DNA from: a beta proteobacterium L13
GTDB lineage: Bacteria > Pseudomonadota > Gammaproteobacteria > Burkholderiales > Chromobacteriaceae
Direction of reading: 5' to 3'
Assembly: GCA_000335715.1 (NCBI GenBank)
Contig: AMYZ01000005.1
Span: forward strand, 1-64,000
DNA length: 64,000 nucleotides
Part shown: in pieces, positions 30,347-38,757 of the stretch
Numbering within the stretch: the stretch's first letter is position 1
Layout: every line of letters begins with the position of its first letter
The notes under the pieces: generated by a model
What the model was told of the DNA's origin: nothing
Database searches by the model: none
Seen by the model: only the letters and a program-made list of their open reading frames with translations
Made by a program: the position numbers and the translations under genes

Positions 30347-31126
30347 TTATGCGCCGGTGCGCTGCGCCTTGGCAAACAGGCGGAAGTAATTATCGGTGGT
30401 AGCCTCGGCCACCTGCTCGAAGCGCAGGCCGCGCAGCTCGGCAATGTGCTCGGCCACGTGTTTGACGTAGGCCGGCTCGTTGGTCTTGCCGCGGTACGGC
30501 ACCGGCGCCAGGTAGGGCGAGTCGGTTTCTACCAGCAGGCGCTCCAGCGGTACCTTTTGTGCCACCTCTTTCACGATGGCGGCGTTCTTGAAGGTGACGA
30601 TGCCGGACAGCGAAATATAAAAGCCCAAGTCCAGCGCGGCACGGGCGATGTCCCAGGTTTCGGTAAAGCAGTGCATCACGCCGCCCACGGCATCGGCGCC
30701 GTGTTCGCGCATCATGCGCACAGTATCGTCAGCCGAGCTGCGGGTGTGCACCACCAGCGGCAGGTTCACACGGCGCGCGGCGCGGATGTGGGTGGCAAAG
30801 CGTTCGTGCTGCCAGGCCAGATCCCCTTCGCACCAGTGGTAGTCCAGCCCGGTTTCGCCGATGCCGACGACTTTGGGGTGGGCCGCATGGGCCACCAGTT
30901 CGTCTTCGCTGAATTCTTCGGCATCGGGGTCATCCGGGTGGATGCCCACGGTGGCAAACAGGTTGGCGTGCGCTTCGGCCAGGCCGATCACCTCGGGGTA
31001 CTTGGGCCGGCTCACGCCGATGACCATGGCGTGGCCCACGCCGTGGGCGGCCATATTGGCCAGCACCTCGGGCATGCGCGCCGCCAGGTCGGGGAAATTG
31101 ATGTGACAGTGTGAATCAACCAGCAT
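30347..31126 (-). CDS. TatD-family metal-dependent hydrolase
   Basis: A 259-residue TIM-barrel metallo-hydrolase. Ligands include His6 and His8 (DSHCHIN), the IGETGLDYHW glutamate, HTRS, HCFTE and ETDSPYLAP. The family includes 3'-5' DNA exonucleases and other hydrolases; the placement beside tmk-holB-pilZ is conserved in Proteobacteria (YcfH type). The role is probably nucleic acid quality control, but this is inferred from homologues. Confidence 0.93.
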   Translation of the reverse strand: MLVDSHCHINFPDLAARMPEVLANMAAHGVGHAMVIGVSRPKYPEVIGLAEAHANLFATVGIHPDDPDAEEFSEDELVAHAAHPKVVGIGETGLDYHWCEGDLAWQHERFATHIRAARRVNLPLVVHTRSSADDTVRMMREHGADAVGGVMHCFTETWDIARAALDLGFYISLSGIVTFKNAAIVKEVAQKVPLERLLVETDSPYLAPVPYRGKTNEPAYVKHVAEHIAELRGLRFEQVAEATTDNYFRLFAKAQRTGA

Positions 31127-31142
31127 GGTGTTCCAATCTTGT

Positions 31143-31181
31143 GGCCGCCTGCGTTGGCCGCATAACGCGGCGCAGGCGGCC
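31143..31181 (-). repeat. Inverted repeat between pilZ and tatD
   Basis: GGCCGCCTGCG (31143-31153) pairs with CGCAGGCGGCC (31171-31181), a perfect 11-base stem; its loop contains a complete TTGGCCGCA copy at 31154. No T run. Confidence 0.6.
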
Positions 31182-31186
31182 CGGTG

Positions 31187-31564
31187 TTACATGGTGTGGG
31201 TGGGGCGGGTGGAGTTCAGCGCGCCGCCGAGCAGGGTTTCGATGCGGTCGCGCGCCTGTTTGCCGGCATCGCCGCTGGCAAACTCGATGCCCACGCCCTG
31301 GTTGCGGTTGTTGTTGGCACCGGCCGGGGTAATCCACGCCACCTTGCCCTGCACTGCCACCTTTTGCGGGTCATCCAGCAGGGTCAGCAGCAGGAATACC
31401 TCGTCACCCAGATTGTAGTCGCGGGCGGTGGGCACAAAGATGCCGCCGTTACGCAAAAACGGCATATAGGCGGCGTACAGGGCGCTACGCTCCTTGATGG
31501 ACAGCGATAGCACGCCCGGGCGGCCGGCGTCGTGCTTGTCTTGCTTGTTGGCTGCGTTATCCAT
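31187..31564 (-). CDS. pilZ: PilZ-domain protein, type IV pilus assembly
   Basis: A 125-residue cytoplasmic protein. The PilZ fold is visible (LSLSIKERSALYAAYMPFLRNGGIFVPT; LGDEVFLLLTLLDDPQKVAVQGKVAWITPAGANNNRNQGVGIEF). It matches the pilus-assembly PilZ subgroup, which lacks the RxxxR c-di-GMP motif. Its position downstream of holB is conserved. Type IV pili are the machines of DNA uptake in this order, which matters for the repeated motif discussed in the findings. Confidence 0.88.
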   Translation of the reverse strand: MDNAANKQDKHDAGRPGVLSLSIKERSALYAAYMPFLRNGGIFVPTARDYNLGDEVFLLLTLLDDPQKVAVQGKVAWITPAGANNNRNQGVGIEFASGDAGKQARDRIETLLGGALNSTRPTHTM

Positions 31565-31589
31565 ATGCAGGTATCCGGTGAGGGTTGGG

Positions 31590-32594
31590 TCAGGCGGCCT
31601 TGTTACTGAAGGCCTTGATATAGTGCATCAGCAGGGCTTCCAGCTGCAGCCGCGTTACCAGCGTGTGCTGGCCAAAAGGCACCAGCGCATTGAGCTCGCG
31701 CTGGCAGGCCATCAGCTTGTGTACGTCCAGCCGTGGCAGAAGGCGCTGCTGCGCGTCGTGCATGGCTGGATAATAGCGAAGGCTGCCTGCCAGTTTCAAA
31801 CTGGCCAGATCGTGCAGCCATTTGCCCAGCCATTGCAGTGGCAGCGCCAGCGGCAGCTTGTGGCGGTCAAGCTTTTCTACCGCCGCCAGCAGGCTGGCCA
31901 GCGCCGGCTGCGTCAGCGCCTGCACAAAGTCGCGGCGTAGTGTGGCCAGCTCGGCGTCGTGTTCGAATATGGGCATGCCACCGTGAAACGCAAGCTCGGC
32001 CTCGGCGCCGTCCACGCCCTGCTGCTGCAGCCAGGCCAGCGCCACGGCAGGCTGCGGCGCGGTAAGCGGAAACTGGCGGCAGCGGCTCTTGATGGTGGGC
32101 AGCAGGCGCTGCGGCGCGCCGCTTACCAGCAAAAACACCACGTCGGCCGGCGGCTCTTCCAACACTTTCAGCAAGGCATTGGCCGCAGCCGGGTTCAGGC
32201 TTTCGGCGGGCTCGACCACTACCACGCGGCGGCCGCCGCGGTGCGAGCTGAGGTGGGCAAACTCGATGACGGCGCGCACGCCGTCGATCTTGATCACCGG
32301 CAGCTTGCGCTTGGTAGCCTTGCCTTCTTTGCCGTCGTCGTCGTCTTCGTCTTGCGCCGGGGCCAGCAGGCGGTAATCCGGGTGGTTGCCCGCGGCAAAC
32401 CAGTGGCAGGCCTGGCACTGGCCGCAGGCGTGGTGGCCAGTGCCGGGCGCCTCGCACAGCAATGCCTGCGCCACCTGGTGGGCAAACTCGCTCTTGCCGA
32501 TGCCGGCCGGGCCGGTAAACAGCCAGGCGTTGGGCAGGCGGGCGAATTCTGCGGCCAACCTTTGCCAGTCATCGTGCTGCCACGGGTAATGCAT
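31590..32594 (-). CDS. holB: DNA polymerase III delta-prime subunit
   Basis: A 334-residue clamp-loader subunit. Walker-A-like GPAGIGKSEF lies near residue 30; a zinc cluster (HHACGQCQACHWF) follows; an acidic low-complexity insertion (DEDDDDGKEG) precedes the VIKIDGVRAVIEF segment. SRC (IKSRCRQF) is the sensor motif. The start at 32594 overlaps the tmk stop by one base, showing coupling. A longer frame upstream lies inside tmk and is rejected. Confidence 0.93.
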   Translation of the reverse strand: MHYPWQHDDWQRLAAEFARLPNAWLFTGPAGIGKSEFAHQVAQALLCEAPGTGHHACGQCQACHWFAAGNHPDYRLLAPAQDEDDDDGKEGKATKRKLPVIKIDGVRAVIEFAHLSSHRGGRRVVVVEPAESLNPAAANALLKVLEEPPADVVFLLVSGAPQRLLPTIKSRCRQFPLTAPQPAVALAWLQQQGVDGAEAELAFHGGMPIFEHDAELATLRRDFVQALTQPALASLLAAVEKLDRHKLPLALPLQWLGKWLHDLASLKLAGSLRYYPAMHDAQQRLLPRLDVHKLMACQRELNALVPFGQHTLVTRLQLEALLMHYIKAFSNKAA

Positions 32595-33217
32595 CAGGCC
32601 TCCTGCAGGCGTGCCAGCGCAGCGGCAATCTGTTGCTGGATGGTGTCGATGTCGCCACGCGCGTCGATCACCACAAAGCGGCCCGGGTTGGCCTGGGCCC
32701 GGGCCAGGTACATCTGGCGCACACGCTGGTGGAAGTCTTCGCGCTCGCGCTCGAAACGGTCCGGCAGGCGGCTTTGCGCCAGCCGCGCTTGTGATACTTC
32801 CAGCGGCACGTCCAGCAGGATGGTGAGGTCGGGCTGCAGGCCTTGCTGTACCCACTGCTCCAGAATGGCAATGCGCTCGGCCGGTACGCCACGGCCGCCG
32901 CCCTGGTAGGCGAAGGTGGCGTCGGTAAAGCGGTCGCTCACTACCCAGCGGCCGGCGGCCAGGCTGGGGCGGATCAGCGACGACACCAGCTCCTGGCGGC
33001 TGGCGAACATCAGCAGGGTTTCGGTATCCAGCGTGGCTTCGGTGTCGATATCCAGCAGGATTTCGCGCAGCTTTTCGCCCAGCGGGGTGCCACCTGGCTC
33101 GCGGGTGAATACTGTATCGATACCGGCTTGTTCCAGGTAGCGTCGGATAAAGGCCAGATGGGTGCTCTTGCCGGCACCATCCAGGCCTTCCAGCGTAATG
33201 AAGCGCGCCTTGGACAT
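32594..33217 (-). CDS. tmk: Thymidylate kinase
   Basis: A 207-residue kinase that phosphorylates dTMP to dTDP. Walker A is EGLDGAGKSTH; the DR(Y/F) motif VVSDRFTDATFAYQGGGRG and lid-region RLAQSRLPDRFE are seen. Its stop overlaps holB and its start touches the mltG stop (both at 33217), so mltG-tmk-holB are translationally linked, the usual arrangement in Proteobacteria. Confidence 0.97.
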   Translation of the reverse strand: MSKARFITLEGLDGAGKSTHLAFIRRYLEQAGIDTVFTREPGGTPLGEKLREILLDIDTEATLDTETLLMFASRQELVSSLIRPSLAAGRWVVSDRFTDATFAYQGGGRGVPAERIAILEQWVQQGLQPDLTILLDVPLEVSQARLAQSRLPDRFEREREDFHQRVRQMYLARAQANPGRFVVIDARGDIDTIQQQIAAALARLQEA

Positions 33218-34215
33218 TACTTGCCTTTCTTCAGGATGTAGTCGCGGACGGCGGCATTGTGCTCGTCCAGCGTCTCGGAAAACTGGGAGGTACCGCTGCT
33301 ATCGCCTTTGGCCACGAAGTACAGCGCGCGGCTCTGGGCAGGGTTGGCCGCGGCGTCCAGCGCAGCGCGGCCCGGCAGGGCGATGGGCGTCGGCGTGAGG
33401 CCGGCGCGGGTATAGGTGTTGTACGGCGTATCGCGGCGCAGGTCGGCCTTGGCGATATTGCCGTTGTAGCGTGCGCCCATGCCGTAGATCACGGATGGGT
33501 CGGTTTGCAGGCGCATGCCGATCTTCAGGCGGTTCACAAACACGCTGGCCACCATGGGGCGGTCGGCCTCGTGCGCGGTTTCTTTTTCGATCAGGCTGGC
33601 CATGGTCAGCAGCTCGTAAGGTGTGGTGTACGGCAGGTCGGCCGCACGGGCTTCCCACACCGTTTGCAGCTGCTGCTGCATGCTCTGGTAGGCACGGCGG
33701 TACACGTCCAGGTCGCTGCTGCCGGGCGTGTAGAAATAGGTGCTGGGGAAGAACAGCCCTTCGGCACTGTCGCCAGCCACACCCAGCTCGGCCAGCAGGC
33801 GGCTGTCGCTCCAGCCGGCCGTATCCTGGCGCAGGTCGTCTTCCTTGCGCAGCGCATTGCGGAACTGGGCAAAGCGCCAGCCTTCGATAATGGTGACGCT
33901 GGACTGGTCCGGGTGACCATCGGCAAAGCGGTTCAGGTACTGCCACATCGCAGTGGCACCGCCAAACTGGTACAGGCCGGGCTTGAGCTTGCGATCCACG
34001 CCCATCACGCGCGACAGCGCCACCATCACGTAGCGGTTACGCACCGCGCCGTCGTCTTCCAGCGTGCGCGCCAGCTGGGTCATGGTGCGGTTAAGGCCAA
34101 CGGTCACGGTGTAGGGCTGGCGGTCGGGGGTGACGGGCACCACAATCACCCAGGCCAGCCACAGCGCACACAGTGCGGCCAACAGGGAAAACAGCCTAAG
34201 GGCAGGTCGTATCAT
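33217..34215 (-). CDS. mltG: Endolytic murein transglycosylase MltG
   Basis: A 332-residue inner membrane enzyme: one N-terminal helix (LFSLLAALCALWLAWVIVVP), a LysM-like region, then the YceG catalytic domain in the periplasm. The catalytic glutamate is about Glu210 in MASLIEKETAHEADRPMVASV; LQTDPSVIYG is a family signature. It cuts nascent peptidoglycan strands. It is the first gene of the mltG-tmk-holB run. Confidence 0.95.
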   Translation of the reverse strand: MIRPALRLFSLLAALCALWLAWVIVVPVTPDRQPYTVTVGLNRTMTQLARTLEDDGAVRNRYVMVALSRVMGVDRKLKPGLYQFGGATAMWQYLNRFADGHPDQSSVTIIEGWRFAQFRNALRKEDDLRQDTAGWSDSRLLAELGVAGDSAEGLFFPSTYFYTPGSSDLDVYRRAYQSMQQQLQTVWEARAADLPYTTPYELLTMASLIEKETAHEADRPMVASVFVNRLKIGMRLQTDPSVIYGMGARYNGNIAKADLRRDTPYNTYTRAGLTPTPIALPGRAALDAAANPAQSRALYFVAKGDSSGTSQFSETLDEHNAAVRDYILKKGK

Positions 34216-34276
34216 CGGTAGGAAACAGGCTATCAGCTGGCATCTGCCAAAACCGCCAGATCATACCATGCGGCCA

Positions 34277-34831
34277 TCAGGGCTGTGGCACCCGTACCAG
34301 ATGGTAAGCCGCTTCCAGCTCGGCAAATACACTGAGGCGCAACGGTATGCTGCCCTCGGGCAACATCAGCTGTAGCGGCAGCGCACCCTGCTCCCAGGCT
34401 TGCCAGTCGGCATCGCCGGGCTGGCGGCCATCCGGGCGGCAGATCAGCTCGCACAAGGCCAGCAGGTCGCGGTCATCCACAATGGCCAGCTCGCCGCCCA
34501 GCTCCACGAACAGGCGGCCTTCTTCGTCCAGCCACGCCATGCGGGCGCGGTCGGCGGCCATGTCCGGCATCAGCGCCCAGGCGTCGCCGTGGCGGCGCGC
34601 CACATACGGTGCCGCCTCCAGCGCCACGAACACCTTCTGCGGCCCGTTCTGCACGTAGTAGCGGCCCTCGCCGTCGCGGGCGTAGTTGCGGCGGAAAAAC
34701 TCCACCATCGCCGCTTGCTTCAGCAGGCTGTCGCGCAGCCACCATTGCCCGCGGGCATCCAGCCGCAGCCAGCCGTACACGGCGGGCACATTCGGCCATT
34801 TATCCATGGCCGCCAGTACCAGTGCATCCAT
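34277..34831 (-). CDS. Conserved hypothetical protein, betaproteobacterial type
   Basis: A 184-residue cytoplasmic protein without signal or membrane helices. It starts MDALVLAAMDKWPNVPAVYGWLRLDARGQWWLRD and contains FFRRNYARDGEGRYYVQNGPQKVFVALE, a block typical of a conserved betaproteobacterial protein of unknown function. It lies 9 bases after the ybbP-like permease gene and may be co-transcribed with it; no function can be given. Confidence 0.75.
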   Translation of the reverse strand: MDALVLAAMDKWPNVPAVYGWLRLDARGQWWLRDSLLKQAAMVEFFRRNYARDGEGRYYVQNGPQKVFVALEAAPYVARRHGDAWALMPDMAADRARMAWLDEEGRLFVELGGELAIVDDRDLLALCELICRPDGRQPGDADWQAWEQGALPLQLMLPEGSIPLRLSVFAELEAAYHLVRVPQP

Positions 34832-34840
34832 ATCGCTTTC

Positions 34841-37318
34841 CTAGTTTGCGCGCAGCACTTCGCTGGGTGGCGTGTGCGTCACGCGGCGCAACAGCGGCCA
34901 CGCTGCCAGCGCCACCACGCTGCCGCCGGCCAGCATGCCCAGCGGTAGCAGCCACAGGTTCAGCGCCAGCGGCAGGTTGAACAGCTGTACCGCCACCAGC
35001 GCGCCCAGCGCCATGGCGCCGCCACCGGCCATCAACCCGGCCACGCCGCCCAGCCACGCCAGCTCGGCCAGCAGCACACTGCGTACCTGGCGGCGCGAGG
35101 CGCCCAGCGCACGCAGCAGCGCCACGTCGTACAGGCGCTCGTCGCGGGTGGCCGCCATGGCCGCCCACAGCACCAGTACCCCTGCGGCCAACGTTAACGC
35201 GAACATGGCTTCGATGGCCAGCGCCAGGCGGTCGATGACGGCGCGTACCTCGCGCACGATGGCGCTGATGTCCACCACCGTCACATTGGGCAGCGCCGCC
35301 ACCAGCCGGTTATTGAAGCCGGCGTCCGGTGCGCGGTAGCTGGCAATGTAGCTGGCGGCCTGGCCACCCATCCAGCCGGATGGCGCAATCACGAAGAAAT
35401 TGGGCTGGAAGCTATCCCACGCCACCTTGCGCAGGCTGGTGACCGGCGCCTGCCAGCGGGTACCGGCGATGTCGAAGGTCAGCGTATCGCCCTGCTTCAG
35501 GCGCAGGGTGTTGGCCAGGCCCTCCTCCAGCGAAAACTGCGGCGTGCGGCTGCCAGGCTGCCACCACTGCCCGGCCACGATCTGATTACGCGGGTTGGCC
35601 GCATCGCGCCACGACAGGTTGAATTCGTGCGTAACCAGCCGCTGCGCGCGCTCGTCGGTGTAATCGGCGGCTTTGACCGGCTTGCCGTTAATCTCGGTGA
35701 GCCGTGCACGCGTCATGGGCAAGGCCTCGGGCGCGCTGCGGCCAACCTTGGCAAAGGTTTGCGTCAGCTCGGCGCGCTGCGGCGGCTGCAGATTGATCAG
35801 AAAGCTGTCCGGTGCGTCCGGCGGCAGCGAGCGCTGCCAGGCGCCGATCAGGTCGTCGCGCACCACGGTCAGCGTCAACAGTGCCAGCAGGCTTACCGAC
35901 AAGGCGGCGATCTGGATCACCGCCAGCCACGGCCGCCGCGCCAGGTTGGCCGCACCGTGGCGCCAGCCCACCGCGCCAGATAGCGGCACGCGGTGCAGCA
36001 GCAGCACAATGCCCCACGCCAGCAAGCCCACTGCGGCCAGGAAACCACCCAGGCCGGACAACAGCCACAGCGCCAGCGGGCCGTCGCCAATCTGCCAGGC
36101 GGTGAGGCCCAGCAAGGCCACCAGCGCCAATAGCGGCGCCAGCAGCGAGCGGCTGCCGGCCGGCACATCGGCGCGCAGCACCGCCATGGCCGGCACGCGG
36201 CGCAGCGCCAGCAGCGGTGGCAAAGCAAAGCCGGCCAGCAGGATCAAGGCCGACAGCGGCCCGGTGAGCCACGCCAGCCAGCCCGGTGGCGGCAAGCCGT
36301 CACCCAGCCATTGCCGCGCCAGATACACCAGCAGCGCCTGCACGCCGTAACCGGCCAGCGCGCCCAGCACGCCGGCCAGCAGGCCCAGCCACAGGAACAG
36401 GCTGCCCCACACCGTGGCCACCTCGGGCGCGGTTTGCCCCAGCGCGCGCAGTACCGCCACGCTCTGCCAATGGCGCGACAGGTAGCGGCGCACCGCCAGC
36501 GCCACCGCCGCTGCCGACAGCGTCACCGACAGGATGGCCGTCAGGCCGAGAAAGCGCCGCGCCCGCTCCAGCGCGCTGCGCACTTCGGGGCGGGCTTCTT
36601 CGATGTCTTCCAGCCGCGTGCCGGGCTTCAGCTGCGGCGCCAGCCAGTCGCGGTAGCTTTTGACCTGTGCCGCATCGCCAGCCACTAGCAGGCGGTAGCG
36701 GATGCGGCTGCCGTCCTGCACCAGGCCGGTGGCGGCTAGGTCGGCATGGTTCAGCAGCACGCGGGGGATAAAGTTGAACACGTCTACCGCGCCATCCGGC
36801 TCGCGCAGCACTTCGGCGGCCAACACAAAGTTGCGGCTGCCCAGGCGCACGCTGTCACCCAGCTGCAGGCCCATCTTTTGCAGCAGGCGCGCGTCGGCCC
36901 ACACTTCGCCCGGCGCCGGGCTGTACGTGCCCTGCTTCACGCCCTGACGGGTGCGGATCTGCACCTCGCCGCGCAGCGGGTAGCCGCTGGCTACCGCTTT
37001 CAGGTTGGCCAGCACCGCTTGCTCGCGGGCAAACACCATCGACGGAAAGGTAGCCGTAGGCACCTGGCGCAGCCCCTGCGCTTGCGCTCGCTGCTGCCAG
37101 GCAGCCTCGGCAGGCGCACGGCTGTTCACCACCAGGTCGGCCGCCAGCAGCTGGCTGGCCTGCCGGGTGAGTGCGCTATCGATACGGTCGGCAAAGAAGG
37201 CCACGCTGCTCATGGCCGCTACCGCCACCAGCAGCGCCAGCGCCAGCACGGTGAGCTCGCCGGATTTCAGCTCGCGCCGCAGCAGGCGCCAGCCCATCAG
37301 CCACGATAAGCGCCTCAT
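34841..37318 (-). CDS. ABC transporter permease, FtsX-like (YbbP type)
   Basis: An 825-residue inner membrane protein with the double FtsX/MacB-like layout of YbbP: an N-terminal helix, a large periplasmic domain (about 45-245), a set of helices, then a second periplasmic domain and three C-terminal helices. It pairs with the adjacent YbbA-like ATPase; the start codon overlaps the ATPase stop by four bases (ATGA). Such complexes act in envelope lipid or lipoprotein handling, without a proven substrate. At least four copies of the repeated 9-mer lie inside. Confidence 0.9.
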   Translation of the reverse strand: MRRLSWLMGWRLLRRELKSGELTVLALALLVAVAAMSSVAFFADRIDSALTRQASQLLAADLVVNSRAPAEAAWQQRAQAQGLRQVPTATFPSMVFAREQAVLANLKAVASGYPLRGEVQIRTRQGVKQGTYSPAPGEVWADARLLQKMGLQLGDSVRLGSRNFVLAAEVLREPDGAVDVFNFIPRVLLNHADLAATGLVQDGSRIRYRLLVAGDAAQVKSYRDWLAPQLKPGTRLEDIEEARPEVRSALERARRFLGLTAILSVTLSAAAVALAVRRYLSRHWQSVAVLRALGQTAPEVATVWGSLFLWLGLLAGVLGALAGYGVQALLVYLARQWLGDGLPPPGWLAWLTGPLSALILLAGFALPPLLALRRVPAMAVLRADVPAGSRSLLAPLLALVALLGLTAWQIGDGPLALWLLSGLGGFLAAVGLLAWGIVLLLHRVPLSGAVGWRHGAANLARRPWLAVIQIAALSVSLLALLTLTVVRDDLIGAWQRSLPPDAPDSFLINLQPPQRAELTQTFAKVGRSAPEALPMTRARLTEINGKPVKAADYTDERAQRLVTHEFNLSWRDAANPRNQIVAGQWWQPGSRTPQFSLEEGLANTLRLKQGDTLTFDIAGTRWQAPVTSLRKVAWDSFQPNFFVIAPSGWMGGQAASYIASYRAPDAGFNNRLVAALPNVTVVDISAIVREVRAVIDRLALAIEAMFALTLAAGVLVLWAAMAATRDERLYDVALLRALGASRRQVRSVLLAELAWLGGVAGLMAGGGAMALGALVAVQLFNLPLALNLWLLPLGMLAGGSVVALAAWPLLRRVTHTPPSEVLRAN

Positions 37319-38010
37319 GCCTCACCCCGTGCCAGCACACCGGCGGTAAGGCGATACACGGCGGCGCAGCGTGCGGCCAAGGTGGTGTCGTGCGTTACCA
37401 GCACCAGCGCGGTGCCGGCCTCGGCGTTCAGCTCGAATAGCAGCTCGATGATCTGCTGGCCGGTGGCCGGGTCCAGGTTGCCGGTGGGCTCGTCGGCAAA
37501 CAGCAGCGCCGGGCGCAGCACAAAGGCGCGCGCCAGCGCCACGCGCTGCTGCTCGCCGCCAGAGAGGTGGCGCGGGTAGTGGTCCAGCCGGTGGCCCAAG
37601 CCCACGCGCTGCAACATGGCGGCGGCAGCATTACGCGCATCGGCACGGCCAGCCAGCTCTAGCGGCAGCATCACGTTTTCCAGCGCGGTGAACTGCGGCA
37701 TCAGCTGGAAGTTCTGAAACACAAAGCCCACCTGCTCGCGGCGCAGCAGGGCGCGGCCGTCTTCGTCCAGCGCAGAGAGCGGCTGGCCGGCCAGCCAGAC
37801 TTCACCGGAACTTGCCGCGTCCAGCCCTGCCAGAATCGCCAGCAGGGTAGATTTGCCGCTGCCGCTGGCGCCCACAATGGCGACACTCTCGCCGGCGGCC
37901 ACCGCCAGGCTGGCATCGTGCAGGATGGCCAGCTGCTGGCCGTGGTAGCTTACTTGCCGGGTCACTGCCTGGGCGCGCAGAATCGCGCTGTTTACCGAAG
38001 AGGATGTCAT
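37315..38010 (-). CDS. ABC transporter ATP-binding protein (YbbA/LolD-like)
   Basis: A 231-residue ATPase. Walker A GASGSGKST, signature LSGGEQQRVALARAF, Walker B LLFADEPTGNLD, and VTHD are all present. The start at 38010 (MTSSSVNS) is an ATG; a TTG 12 bases upstream is an alternative. Neither has a good ribosome site. The start codon overlaps the divergent tesA start, so both 5' ends lie inside each other's gene. Neighbour order ybbP-ybbA/tesA is also found in E. coli. Confidence 0.92.
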   Translation of the reverse strand: MTSSSVNSAILRAQAVTRQVSYHGQQLAILHDASLAVAAGESVAIVGASGSGKSTLLAILAGLDAASSGEVWLAGQPLSALDEDGRALLRREQVGFVFQNFQLMPQFTALENVMLPLELAGRADARNAAAAMLQRVGLGHRLDHYPRHLSGGEQQRVALARAFVLRPALLFADEPTGNLDPATGQQIIELLFELNAEAGTALVLVTHDTTLAARCAAVYRLTAGVLARGEA

Positions 38011-38614
38011 GTTGATGATCAAGCGCTATGTGTTGTTGGCCTGCCTGTTGGCCGCACCGCTGGCTCAGGCCGGCAAGATTGTGGTGTTCGGCGACAGTAT
38101 TTCCGCCGCCTACGGGCTGAACCCGGCACAGGGCTGGGTGAGCTTGCTACAAAAGAAACTGGGGCCACAGCACCAGGTTGTCAATGCCAGCCTGAGCGGT
38201 GAAACCACCGCTGGCGGGCTATCGCGCCTGCCGGGTGTGCTGCAGCAACACAAACCGGACGTACTGGTACTGGAGCTGGGCGGTAACGACGGCCTGCGCG
38301 GCCTGCCGCTAGGCGAGATGCAGACTAATCTGAACCAGATGGTACGCCTGGCGCAAGCGCAAAAAACCCGCGTGCTGCTGGTGGGCATGGCGCTGCCACC
38401 GAACTATGGCCCCGAGTACGGCAACAAGTTCCAGACCGTATTCCGCGACGTGGCGGCCGCGCGCAAGACCGCGCTGGTACCGCTGCTGGTAAAAGGTTTC
38501 GAGCGCGACCTGGGCAAATTCCAGCCCGACGGCATCCACCCGGCCGCCAGCGCCCAGGGCCAGATGCTGGACAACGTACTGCCAACGCTGTTGCCTTTAC
38601 TGCCCAAATCCTGA
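38009..38614 (+). CDS. tesA: Acyl-CoA thioesterase I / lysophospholipase L1
   Basis: A 201-residue periplasmic SGNH hydrolase. A signal peptide (KRYVLLACLLAAPLAQA) is followed by the block-I motif VVFGDSISAAYG with Ser30; GGNDGLRG and DGIHPAASAQ supply the oxyanion and Asp/His residues. It hydrolyses acyl-thioesters and lysophospholipids. GAGG lies five bases before the ATG at 38009; an ATG at 38015 is a second option. It is divergent from ybbA. Confidence 0.95.
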   Translation: MLMIKRYVLLACLLAAPLAQAGKIVVFGDSISAAYGLNPAQGWVSLLQKKLGPQHQVVNASLSGETTAGGLSRLPGVLQQHKPDVLVLELGGNDGLRGLPLGEMQTNLNQMVRLAQAQKTRVLLVGMALPPNYGPEYGNKFQTVFRDVAAARKTALVPLLVKGFERDLGKFQPDGIHPAASAQGQMLDNVLPTLLPLLPKS

Positions 38615-38757
38615 CACGGGCAACTGTTTTCTAGCCGGAACGCTGCGTTTGCGGCCAAGCTTTGCCAGCTTCATGACATTGCGGTTACGCTGGGGTGGGC
38701 GCTACTGTCCACCCGGCTTTCGTGCCGGCACACCTCCCCTCCCACAAGGAAACCGTC

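Noticed and set aside
37315-38022. TTG start of ybbA at 38022
   Set aside because: Possible but not preferred: the ATG at 38010 gives the normal family length, and neither has a ribosome site.
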